Of a DNA stretch of 64,000 nucleotides, positions 53,428-61,203 are shown one piece after another. Position 1 is the first letter of the stretch, and every line of letters begins with the position of its first letter. The stretch spans positions 1 to 64,000 of the forward strand of contig NZ_LMFB01000039.1 in assembly GCF_001426685.1 (NCBI RefSeq), written 5' to 3'. The position numbers and the translations under genes were made by a program. Source of the DNA: Rhizobium sp. Root483D2. GTDB taxonomy: Bacteria; Pseudomonadota; Alphaproteobacteria; Rhizobiales; Rhizobiaceae. The notes below the pieces were generated by a model. The model ran no database searches. It worked only from the letters and a program-made list of their open reading frames with translations, and had not been told where the DNA came from.

Positions 53428-56100
53428 TCAGGCGGCCTGCTTCATCGACTTGGCCAGCCGCTTGATTGCCTGCTCCAGCGAGCGCTTTCCGTCGCAATAA
53501 TCCTGCCAGGCACTCGTCTTCTCAGGAAGAGCCGGCACGGTGCGGATCGTGAAGCGCTTCGGATCAAGATCCGTCTTCACTTGGGCCCAGGTCAGCGGCA
53601 TCGATACGGTGGCACCGGGACGGGCACGCGGAGATAAAGGCGCAACAGCGGTCGCCATGCGATCGTTGCGTAGGTAGTCTAGGAAGATGCGGCCGTTGCG
53701 CTGGTTCTTTGCCATCTTGATCAGGTAGAGGTCGGGGTTCTCGCGCGCCATCTGCAGGCAGACGTCATGGGCGAAACCCTTCGCCTCTGGCCAGGCCAGT
53801 TTCTTTCCCTTAGCCACCGCAAGCGGCGTCACCACGTGCAGCCCTTTGCCGCCGGTGGTCTTGCAGAAACTGACAAGACCAAGCTCCTCCAGCCGGTCGC
53901 GCATCTCGCGGGCAGCTTCAACGACGGTGGAGAAGGGGACGTCCGGACCGGGATCCAGGTCGAAGACCAGGCGGCCCGGAACTTCTGGCTGGTCTGGCTC
54001 GCAATTCCAAGGGTGAAGCTCGACGCCGCCGATCTGGGCGATTGCCGCAAGCCCCTCGACGCGATCGATCTGCAGGTAAGGCTTTTTGTCGCCGAACACG
54101 GTCACCAGCTCCAGCAGGTTCGATGTTCCGGGCATGGCATGGCGCTGGAAGAACTGCTCGCCGCCGATACCATCGGGGGTTCGGATGATTGAACACGGCC
54201 GACCCTTGATGTGGTCGATGAGCCACGGGCCGACGGCTTCGTAATATTGCGCAAGCTCGACCTTGGTCACCGGCTTGTCGTCGCTGGCATCCGGCCACAG
54301 CGGCTTCTCCGGATTTGAGATGAGCACCCCCATCACATTTGCCTTGCCACCTTTCCGGAAAGACTTGGCCGGGGTTGGCTTTTCGGCCTCTGCCTCGGGA
54401 TCAAGGACATCGGCTTCTGCGGGTGCGGAAGGCTTCTCGGCGACGACTTCGCCGGCCGGCTTGTCTTCCCGCAAGCCCTTGAACGCCGCCTGACGCACGA
54501 GACCATCGGCCGTCCAGCCGGCGAACTGGATCTCGGCGACAAGCTCCGGCTTCAGCCAGACGATGTCAGGATCCTTCTTCGGCGCGCCGATGCCTGTGAA
54601 TGGCGACTTGGTGGTTTCCAGCTCGCGAAGCTTTGGCAAGATCGTGTCGACCACCTTCGCGCCGTAACCTGTCCCGACCCGGCCGACATAGACGAAATGA
54701 TCGCCCCTGAAGACACCGACCAGCAGCGACCGGAACTTTCCGTTGGTTTTGGCATAGGCGCCGATCACCACCTCATGGCCGGCCCGGCACTTGGACTTCG
54801 CCCAGGTCTCGGTGCGGCCGGATTGATAGGGCGCGTCGGCTTGCTTCGAAACGATGCCTTCCAGCGACAGGCGGCAGGCCGACTTCAGAACTGCGTCGCC
54901 GCCAGTTTCGAAATGCTCGACGAAGCGCAGCCGCGGATCTTCGCCTGCGTCATCAAGTAGCTTATGCAGCCGTTCCTTGCGTTCAGTCAGCGGCAACTCC
55001 CGGAGATCCTCATCGCCCTCGAACAGCAGGTCGAAGGCGAAATACACCAGCGCATCGGTCTTACCTTCCGACAATGCCGCTTGCAGCGCGGCAAAGTCCG
55101 GCGCGCCGTGTTCGTCAAGCGCGCAGATCTCGCCATCGATGATGGCATCGCGCAGGTTTGCGGCGGAGGCCGCGATGGCCGGATATTTTGCTGTCCAGTC
55201 GAGGCCCTTGCGGGTCTTCAGCGTCACCTCGCCATTCTCGATACGTATCTGGATGCGGTAGCCGTCGAACTTGATTTCATGGATCCAGCCGTCCGCCGTG
55301 GGTGGGCGTTCGCGCGTGTCGCAGAGCTGCGGTGGGATGAAGTCGGGCATTGTGGACTTTGCTTGCCTGGCAGCTTTGGCCGGCGCGGCTTTCTTCCTGG
55401 TTTTGGTTTCGGCTTTGCGCTCCTCAGCAGCAAGACCGTGATTGCTGTCCCAGACGGCATCCGCCTGAACGTCACCACTTTCGATCATGAAGGGCGTTGG
55501 CTTCTTACCCTTGCCGGCAGCGATCGCCTCCATCGTCCGGCCCGACGCGACGGAGGTGGCGTTGTCCTCAAGGACAGCCGCGCCGTTTTCCTCGACAGAA
55601 AAATCGTCGTGATGCTTGATCAGCAGCCAGTTGGTGCGCTTGCCGCCGTCACGATCGTTGCACATCCGCACGAGGACGAAGCTGCCATGCAGACGCTCGC
55701 CCTCCAGAGTGAACTTGAAGTCGCCTTTGGCGAGAGCCTGTTCCGGGCTTTTGTTACCCTCCGGCTCCCAGTAACCACGGTCCCAGAGCATAACCGTGCC
55801 ACCGCCATACTGGCCTTTCGGGATGGTGCCTTCGAAGTCGCCATAGTCGAGCGGATGGTCCTCGACCTCGACGGCCAGACGCTTGTCGTGTGGATCGAGC
55901 GACGGCCCTTTTGTCACGGCCCAGGATTTGAACACGCCATCGAGCTCAAGCCGAAGATCGTAGTGTAAACGTGTCGCGTCATGTTTCTGGATGACAAAGC
56001 GCCGACGGTCGGACGCTTTCAGCTTTGCCTGACCGCTCGGCTCCTGGGTCTTCTGAAAATCACGTTTCTGCTTGTAGGTTGAGAGCTTGTCGCTGGCCAT
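53428..56100 (-). CDS. ligD: multidomain DNA ligase D
   Basis: The 890-residue protein has all three LigD modules. The 3'-phosphoesterase spans about 30-150 ([37 protein letters not shown]). The ATP ligase spans about 255-545 ([17 protein letters not shown]). The primase-polymerase spans about 590-880 ([43 protein letters not shown]). It fills, trims and seals ends in Ku-dependent joining. The ATG at 56100 is used; the frame extends to 56259 with non-family residues. It converges on the ku operon's small downstream genes. Confidence 0.95.
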   Translation of the reverse strand: MASDKLSTYKQKRDFQKTQEPSGQAKLKASDRRRFVIQKHDATRLHYDLRLELDGVFKSWAVTKGPSLDPHDKRLAVEVEDHPLDYGDFEGTIPKGQYGGGTVMLWDRGYWEPEGNKSPEQALAKGDFKFTLEGERLHGSFVLVRMCNDRDGGKRTNWLLIKHHDDFSVEENGAAVLEDNATSVASGRTMEAIAAGKGKKPTPFMIESGDVQADAVWDSNHGLAAEERKAETKTRKKAAPAKAARQAKSTMPDFIPPQLCDTRERPPTADGWIHEIKFDGYRIQIRIENGEVTLKTRKGLDWTAKYPAIAASAANLRDAIIDGEICALDEHGAPDFAALQAALSEGKTDALVYFAFDLLFEGDEDLRELPLTERKERLHKLLDDAGEDPRLRFVEHFETGGDAVLKSACRLSLEGIVSKQADAPYQSGRTETWAKSKCRAGHEVVIGAYAKTNGKFRSLLVGVFRGDHFVYVGRVGTGYGAKVVDTILPKLRELETTKSPFTGIGAPKKDPDIVWLKPELVAEIQFAGWTADGLVRQAAFKGLREDKPAGEVVAEKPSAPAEADVLDPEAEAEKPTPAKSFRKGGKANVMGVLISNPEKPLWPDASDDKPVTKVELAQYYEAVGPWLIDHIKGRPCSIIRTPDGIGGEQFFQRHAMPGTSNLLELVTVFGDKKPYLQIDRVEGLAAIAQIGGVELHPWNCEPDQPEVPGRLVFDLDPGPDVPFSTVVEAAREMRDRLEELGLVSFCKTTGGKGLHVVTPLAVAKGKKLAWPEAKGFAHDVCLQMARENPDLYLIKMAKNQRNGRIFLDYLRNDRMATAVAPLSPRARPGATVSMPLTWAQVKTDLDPKRFTIRTVPALPEKTSAWQDYCDGKRSLEQAIKRLAKSMKQAA

Positions 56101-56276
56101 CGCGGTCCCCGATACACTTCCGCCATCCGCATCGAATGACGCGGAGCTGAGGCGCGGGCCGGACAGGTGGGACGCTCGACTGCCAATTCGTTGGCCGCAA
56201 GGAGAAACCGGAAAAATCCTCGCGTTCATCATCCCTGTCACGTCCGGTTGACACGGCACGCGACCTCGGAACTCAG

Positions 56277-56301
56277 AAGCGTCCAGCCTGCATTTTGTTC
56301 C
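56277..56301 (-). promoter_or_regulatory. EcfG-type promoter candidate for ligD
   Basis: On the minus strand GGAAC (56301-56297) is followed after 16 bases by GCTT (56280-56277), 177 bp before the ligD start. The motif is identical in spacing and -10 to the one ahead of ku. Confidence 0.33.
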
Positions 56302-56364
56302 AACTCAGCCTGTTGAAACGCCGAGACGGAAACAGGACGCACGACAATTTTCGATGTACCCGAC

Positions 56365-56949
56365 TTAATCGAGATCGGATACACGGTTCCGCCGAGCGAC
56401 TTTCATGACCCGTGCCCCATAGAGACGCGCTGTTTCTAAATCGCCCGAGGACATTTCATCCGGGGCTGCGTCAGCGTCCGACTGCGCCATCGGGCCGATA
56501 TAGGATCCCATGCGGTTCGCATCATCGCGTTTAGACGCTTTCACGTTCGACGGCTTGACGCCTAGGCTCACCCATAGGCCGCCATGCTGCCCGGAAAGAA
56601 GGACAAAGTATTGCAGCGTGTTGAGCTTATCGCCATTGAGGCTGGCGCTGTTGGTGAAGCCGCCAAAGACCTTGTCCTGCCACTTCGCGGAAAACCATGG
56701 CTTTGAAGATGCATCAGCGAATTTCTTAAACTGCCAGCTCGGTCCGCCCATATACGTCGGCGAGCCGAAGATGATCGCGTCGGCGGCATCCAACGCCGCC
56801 CATGCGTCGTCTGACAGGTTGCCTTCCGCGTCAATGGCGAGAAGCGTTGCGCCAGCCCCTTCTGCGACGGCTTCAGCCATGCGGTGCGTATGGCCGTAGC
56901 CGGAATGGTAGACGATAACGGTGCTTGGGACGGAACTCGATGTAGTCAT
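56365..56949 (-). CDS. flavodoxin-family NAD(P)H:quinone reductase (WrbA-like)
   Basis: This 194-residue flavodoxin-fold protein has FMN loop YHSGYGHTHRMAEAVAEGA at residue 13. GSPTYMGGPSWQFKKFADAS and LLSGQHGGLWVSLG are typical of WrbA-type quinone reductases, although shorter and divergent. It follows a DoxX-like gene in the same direction by 98 bp. The pair is divergent from a TetR gene, so it is probably part of an inducible quinone-defence operon. Confidence 0.87.
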   Translation of the reverse strand: MTTSSSVPSTVIVYHSGYGHTHRMAEAVAEGAGATLLAIDAEGNLSDDAWAALDAADAIIFGSPTYMGGPSWQFKKFADASSKPWFSAKWQDKVFGGFTNSASLNGDKLNTLQYFVLLSGQHGGLWVSLGVKPSNVKASKRDDANRMGSYIGPMAQSDADAAPDEMSSGDLETARLYGARVMKVARRNRVSDLD

Positions 56950-57047
56950 GACTGGCTCCTTATGCCGTGGTTATGCGCCTCGCCGATGGAATTCAGCGCG
57001 GTTCGGATTTAGCGATTGCTGTGATTGAGCTGGCGGTTTCCGCGCAG

Positions 57048-57398
57048 CTAAATTGAGAACTGGACGAGAGCTGCAATAATGAGCAGCAGGAGGAACACCG
57101 ATGGCGGAGGGAGATGGCGGAAATCGCGGGCCCTAATGATAGCGATAATGGCGGCGACCATGATGCAGGCTCCGAGCGCCACGCCGGGTACGAAGGTTGG
57201 CCGCAAGACCAACAAAATTGCCGTCAGGAATTCCAGGATTGCGGTGATCCAACACCACCACGATGGAAATCCGTAACGAACGAACTCGCCTTGAACAGCC
57301 TTGCGCCCGGACGCGTTGATGGCCGCACCGAGAAGGAATGCGGCGGCGGCCAGCAGCGTTGCAGCATTGGCGACTGAAAGCGATATGAAGTTGGACAT
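57048..57398 (-). CDS. DoxX-like four-helix membrane protein
   Basis: The protein has 116 residues with four hydrophobic helices (LSVANAATLLAAAAFLLGAAIN, then ILEFLTAILLVL). The pattern is that of the DoxX/DoxD-like family, which partners with oxidoreductases in respiratory or sulfur chemistry and membrane redox control. It is divergent from TetR at 57538 and upstream of the flavodoxin gene. Confidence 0.82.
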   Translation of the reverse strand: MSNFISLSVANAATLLAAAAFLLGAAINASGRKAVQGEFVRYGFPSWWCWITAILEFLTAILLVLRPTFVPGVALGACIMVAAIIAIIRARDFRHLPPPSVFLLLLIIAALVQFSI

Positions 57399-57459
57399 TG
57401 GACAATCCTAACGGTGACGCTCGCGATCGTCGCGAAGCCGATAGCGTTATAAATAAATA

Positions 57460-57470
57460 TAGCAATGCTA
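57460..57470. promoter_or_regulatory. candidate TetR operator
   Basis: TAGCA-A-TGCTA is a perfect 11-bp palindrome in the AT-rich 139-bp spacer between the divergent DoxX and TetR genes. A half-copy, ATAGCGTTAT, lies to its left. Confidence 0.45.
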
Positions 57471-57537
57471 GATTGTCAACCGTTGCCTTAAATTATTTGT
57501 GTCGCTATGATGCTTTGAAACGAATGAAGGTGAAGTT

Positions 57538-58110
57538 ATGGGCATAAGTGAACGCAAAGAGCGGGAGAAAGCCGAGCGAGAGCAGCGGATCATCGGCGCG
57601 GCAAAGATGCTTGCGGAAAAAGACGGATGGGCTTCGGTGACAGTTCGTCGACTTGCTGAGGAGATCGAATACAGTCAGCCGGTCCTGTACGCCCATTTCG
57701 AAAACCGCGACGCGATTGTCGGGGCGGTTGCTCTGGAAGGATTTGGGGAACTGGGGCCGGTGCTGCGGGCATCGGTTCGCCGCGGCGCAAGTGCAGCGCA
57801 AGCAATTGAGGACATTGCTATGGCCTACCTGGAATTCGCCTTTGAGCGGCCGGCTTTGTACGAAGCCATGTTCGTCCTTCCAAGCGGTCTGCGGTTTGCA
57901 AAGTCCGATACACCTCAGTCGTTGCGCGATACATTCGGGGCCATGATGGCGGTCGTTGAGCCATTTTGCGCAAATGCTGAACTCGCGACCGAGGCCTTCT
58001 GGGCTACCCTTCATGGTCTAGCAGAACTTGAGCGCCATGGTCGGATCAGGGCGGCGTTCCGCAAAGAGCGGGTGACTCATATCGTTGGTATGTTTTCGCG
58101 TACGAGTTGA
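57538..58110 (+). CDS. TetR family transcriptional regulator
   Basis: This 190-residue protein has a helix-turn-helix at about residues 12-55 (EQRIIGAAKMLAEKDGWASVTVRRLAEEIEYSQPVLYAHFENRDAIVGAVA). The C-terminal domain (TetR_C WHG-like) includes YLEFAFERPALYEAMFVLPSGLRF. GAAGGTGAAG precedes the ATG. It probably represses the divergent DoxX-flavodoxin operon. Confidence 0.93.
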   Translation: MGISERKEREKAEREQRIIGAAKMLAEKDGWASVTVRRLAEEIEYSQPVLYAHFENRDAIVGAVALEGFGELGPVLRASVRRGASAAQAIEDIAMAYLEFAFERPALYEAMFVLPSGLRFAKSDTPQSLRDTFGAMMAVVEPFCANAELATEAFWATLHGLAELERHGRIRAAFRKERVTHIVGMFSRTS

Positions 58111-58232
58111 TAACGAATACGAGATACGTTTCGGTACAGACATCCAACTTGAGGTCATTTGCGGCGTTCGCCCCGCTTGATATTGCTCTTGGCTCGAACT
58201 GGACGTCGATACCGACCTTGCGGAGGCCGCAA

Positions 58233-58457
58233 CTATGCCGGTCGCTTCCTGGCTTTGCGAGCTTTCCATTCATCGATCGCGTCACCCATCGTCTTACCCA
58301 CGGCCGATTTCATCCATCCCATGAATTCACGGTCAAACTTGAAATCGGAGCCGCATTCTGCCACGAAAAATCGTCGGACCTTCTGAGTATTCCTATACGA
58401 GTGCGTAATTGGGGTGGCACGGGTGACTTCCCCGCTATGCCAGTCGAATGCCGTCAC
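58233..58457 (-). CDS. DUF6434 domain protein
   Basis: The protein has 74 residues. FDWHSGEVTRATPITHSYRNTQKVRRFF and then KFDREFMGWMKSAVGKTMGDAIDEW match DUF6434, often found fused to SAP-like DNA-binding domains or alone. The start is GTG at 58457 after GCGAGGAG; the frame to 58505 lacks such a site. The function is unknown. It lies between TetR and the imuA cassette, on the opposite strand. Confidence 0.8.
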   Translation of the reverse strand: MTAFDWHSGEVTRATPITHSYRNTQKVRRFFVAECGSDFKFDREFMGWMKSAVGKTMGDAIDEWKARKARKRPA

Positions 58458-59012
58458 TTTGTTCTCCTCGCCCAAATGCCTGCCGGACCCTGTTTGCAGC
58501 CTCACAGTAAAGGCTACCCATCTCCCGGCTAAAACGCGTTGCGAGTTCCCGCTTTCCCGGCTTTCTGACCGACGCTATCCTGAAAGCTCTTTTCAGGCTC
58601 CCTCCCAACGGTGGGCGAGGCAGTGTAACCGGATCCTGTCGATCGTTGTGTCAATTCCGTTCCGACTGGACTTCCAGCCGCCGATCGCCAACCACACCAG
58701 ATTTAGACACCGAGTTGAAGGCTTTTACCTGCGCCGTTGACACGTTGCAGCACGGATGGTTTCGCAACCCTTCGTTTCGGATCGCATGAATTCAGAGAAA
58801 TTGTAAATAAATGAATCGGCGGAGTTACTTAGCTAGGATCCACCTAGACGCCTGATTCGTCTCAATATTTGCCCCGACAGCGCTTTAGCGGAGCCTAAAT
58901 AAGCCCGCTAGGACTGCCTTGACTCTTTCAAGGGGTCGGAACAAAAGACGAACGCCAACAATTTTCGGGGACATGAAGTCCATGCAACGCGAGCCGGGGA
59001 GGTCCGTGAACG
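58458..59012. other. 555-bp intergenic region upstream of imuA
   Basis: No credible gene is seen. It holds the leader of the DUF6434 gene, including TTGACA on the minus strand near 58655 as a possible -35 element, an AT-rich stretch around 58800-58820, and the LexA box at 58939-58953. Confidence 0.4.
58939..58953 (+). promoter_or_regulatory. LexA (SOS) box of the imuA-imuB-dnaE2 operon
   Basis: GAAC-AAAAGAC-GAAC is a perfect direct repeat with 7-bp spacing, the alphaproteobacterial LexA site (GTTC-N7-GTTC read on the other strand). It is 60 bp before the imuA start. DNA damage should therefore induce the cassette. Confidence 0.85.
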
Positions 59013-59771
59013 ATGTCGCGCGCCACCAATCCTCGGGTCATCGAGGAACTTAGAGACCGTATCGCGCACCTTGAGGGCAGCGCGACGAAAAAGGCCGTGG
59101 TGCTGCCCTTCGGCGTTCGCGAGATGGACGAGCGTTTGCCGGGAGGCGGCCTGCCTTATGGGGCTCTCCATGAGATCGCGGGTGGCGGGCCCGGCACGGT
59201 GGATGGAGCAGCGGCAGCATTGTTCGCCGCCGGCATTGCCGCGCGCTCAAAGGGCAAGGTGCTTTGGTGCCTGACGAGGCCCGATCTCTTTTTCCCCGCT
59301 ATCGCCCAGGCAGGCTTGCATCCCGACCGGGTGATCTTCTGCGAAGGCGACAAGGAGGAGGACGTGTTGGCGTCCATGGAAGACGGACTTTCCTTCGGTG
59401 GATTGGCAGCAGTGGTCGGGGAACTGGTCCGACTGCCGATGGTCGCATCCCGGCGGCTGCAGTTGGCTGCCGAGAAGACAGGGACCATGGGCCTCGTTGT
59501 CCGCCGATGGCGGCGACAGACGGAGGCGTCGGACTTCGGCAATCCCACAGCCTCGACGACACGATGGAGGGTGAGCGTGCTGCCGTCGGAGGCGTTGCCA
59601 GTCGCGGGCGTTGGCCGACCGAGGTGGCTCGCGGAATTGATGCGCGTGAAAGCAGGCGAGTGTGCCGAGTTCGAAATTGGAGCCTGTGATGCCAAGGGTC
59701 GTCTGTGTCTACTTCCCCACTCTGCCAACAGACCGGATACGTCGGCATGGAGAGGGAACCGTGCCAGTTGA
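59013..59771 (+). CDS. imuA: ImuA translesion-synthesis accessory protein
   Basis: This 252-residue RecA/SulA-related protein has VVLPFGVREMDERLPGGGLPYGALHEIAGGGPGTVDGAAAALF near residue 30 and VLWCLTRPDLFFPAIAQAGLHPDRVIF near residue 83, as in ImuA of Caulobacter and Pseudomonas. It works with ImuB and DnaE2 in SOS mutagenesis. GGGGAGG lies ten bases before the ATG. It overlaps imuB by 83 bp in another frame. A LexA box precedes it. Confidence 0.93.
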   Translation: MSRATNPRVIEELRDRIAHLEGSATKKAVVLPFGVREMDERLPGGGLPYGALHEIAGGGPGTVDGAAAALFAAGIAARSKGKVLWCLTRPDLFFPAIAQAGLHPDRVIFCEGDKEEDVLASMEDGLSFGGLAAVVGELVRLPMVASRRLQLAAEKTGTMGLVVRRWRRQTEASDFGNPTASTTRWRVSVLPSEALPVAGVGRPRWLAELMRVKAGECAEFEIGACDAKGRLCLLPHSANRPDTSAWRGNRAS

Positions 59772-61203
59772 CCAGCCTCTCGTCGTCATTTCGAAATCGG
59801 GCTCGAAACGCTGGGTCTCTGCTGCCGACACCGCCGCGCGCAAACTTGGCCTCAAGCTCGGTATGCCGGCGAGCAAAGCCCAGGCCGTCGTTGCCAATCT
59901 GACCATGATCGATGCAGATCCTGCCGCCGACGCGGCTGCCCTTGAACGCCTGGCGCTGTGGGCGCTCCGGCAATACAGCCCTGTCGTTGCCGTCGACGGC
60001 ACGGACGGTATCGTCATGGACACCGAAGGTGCCGATCACCTTCAGGGCGGCGAAGCCCTGCTGATTTCCGGGCTGGTCAACGGCTTGAGAGGACGAGGCC
60101 TCACCGCTCGTGCAGCGGTCGCCGATACGTGGGGAGCAGCGCACGCGATCACCCGACTGACCTCGGCGGAGACGACCGTTGTTTCGCTAGGCGGCATTGC
60201 GAAAGCAGTCGCGCGCCTGCCGATTCACTGTCTCCGGCTCGCCCCGGACACGATCCACGGCCTTCGGGTGATCGGCGTCGAGACCGTCGGTGAGCTCTCT
60301 GCGATGCCGCGCGCCCCGTTGACGCTGAGATACGGCCCGGAGGTCGGTCGGCGGCTGGACCAACTGTTCGGCCGGATGGCAGAACCTATCGAGCCTCTGC
60401 GGACACCAGAGCTGGTCGAGGTGGCCAAGAACTTTCAGGAGCCGATCGGCGCCGCCGAGACGATCGCCAAATATGTGCGCCGACTGGTTGGCGAGCTGAC
60501 CTCCAAACTGGAGACACGCGGTCTTGGCGTCAGACGTTCCGATCTTGTCATCCACCGCGTCGACAACACGCGGCAGTGCATTCGAGCCGGGCTGGCAAAA
60601 CCGGTCCGAGACTCCGCGCGTCTGTCAAAGCTCCTCTGCGACCGCATCGAAAAAATCGACCCGGGCTTCGGGATAGAGCGGCTCGTGCTTGTCGCGATCC
60701 TGGCCGAGCCACTGGAGGAGCGACAGGTCGCATCCTCGCTGATCGAGGAGCAGGTAGTCGATGTCACACCGCTCGTCGACATTCTCGGCAACCGCGGCCA
60801 ACGTCTCTACCGGGTCACGCCCGTCGCCTCCGATGTGCCCGAGCGATCGGTGATGCGCGTCGGTCCGACGGCCGACGAGACCGGCGCGACATGGGCCGCA
60901 AAATGGCCACGGCCGTCGCGGCTGCTGGCGAACCCGGAACGCATCGACGTAACCGCTTTGCTCCCCGACCAGCCACCTGCCGTGTTCACCTGGCGCGGCA
61001 AGCGCCGGCGGGTGAAACGGGCAGACGGACCCGAGCGTATCTTTGGCGAATGGTGGGTTCGCCCGAGAGAACACAATGCGGTGCGGGATTACTTTGTCGT
61101 CGAGGACGAGGCCGGTGAACGCTACTGGGTATACCGCGCCGGCGACGGCGTGGACACCGACACGGGCTCGCATCTCTGGTTCCTCCACGGGGTGTTCGGA
61201 TGA
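59689..61203 (+). CDS. imuB: ImuB, inactive Y-family polymerase
   Basis: This 504-residue Y-family protein starts [19 protein letters not shown]. It has a helix-hairpin region ([25 protein letters not shown]) and a little-finger domain ([22 protein letters not shown]). The usual catalytic acidic residues of DinB are absent, as in other ImuB proteins, which act as adaptors between the beta clamp, ImuA and DnaE2. The ATG at 59689 follows TTGGAGCC; a GTG at 59662 is upstream. Its stop overlaps dnaE2 (ATGA). Confidence 0.93.
   Translation: MPRVVCVYFPTLPTDRIRRHGEGTVPVDQPLVVISKSGSKRWVSAADTAARKLGLKLGMPASKAQAVVANLTMIDADPAADAAALERLALWALRQYSPVVAVDGTDGIVMDTEGADHLQGGEALLISGLVNGLRGRGLTARAAVADTWGAAHAITRLTSAETTVVSLGGIAKAVARLPIHCLRLAPDTIHGLRVIGVETVGELSAMPRAPLTLRYGPEVGRRLDQLFGRMAEPIEPLRTPELVEVAKNFQEPIGAAETIAKYVRRLVGELTSKLETRGLGVRRSDLVIHRVDNTRQCIRAGLAKPVRDSARLSKLLCDRIEKIDPGFGIERLVLVAILAEPLEERQVASSLIEEQVVDVTPLVDILGNRGQRLYRVTPVASDVPERSVMRVGPTADETGATWAAKWPRPSRLLANPERIDVTALLPDQPPAVFTWRGKRRRVKRADGPERIFGEWWVRPREHNAVRDYFVVEDEAGERYWVYRAGDGVDTDTGSHLWFLHGVFG

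Noticed and set aside
54964-55968. 334-codon open frame antisense to ligD
   Set aside because: LigD domains are continuous on the minus strand here; the frame has no family features.
59689-59771. Possible frameshift or fusion between imuA and imuB
   Set aside because: An 83-bp overlap in different frames with a separate ribosome site is compatible with normal coupled genes; both products look complete.
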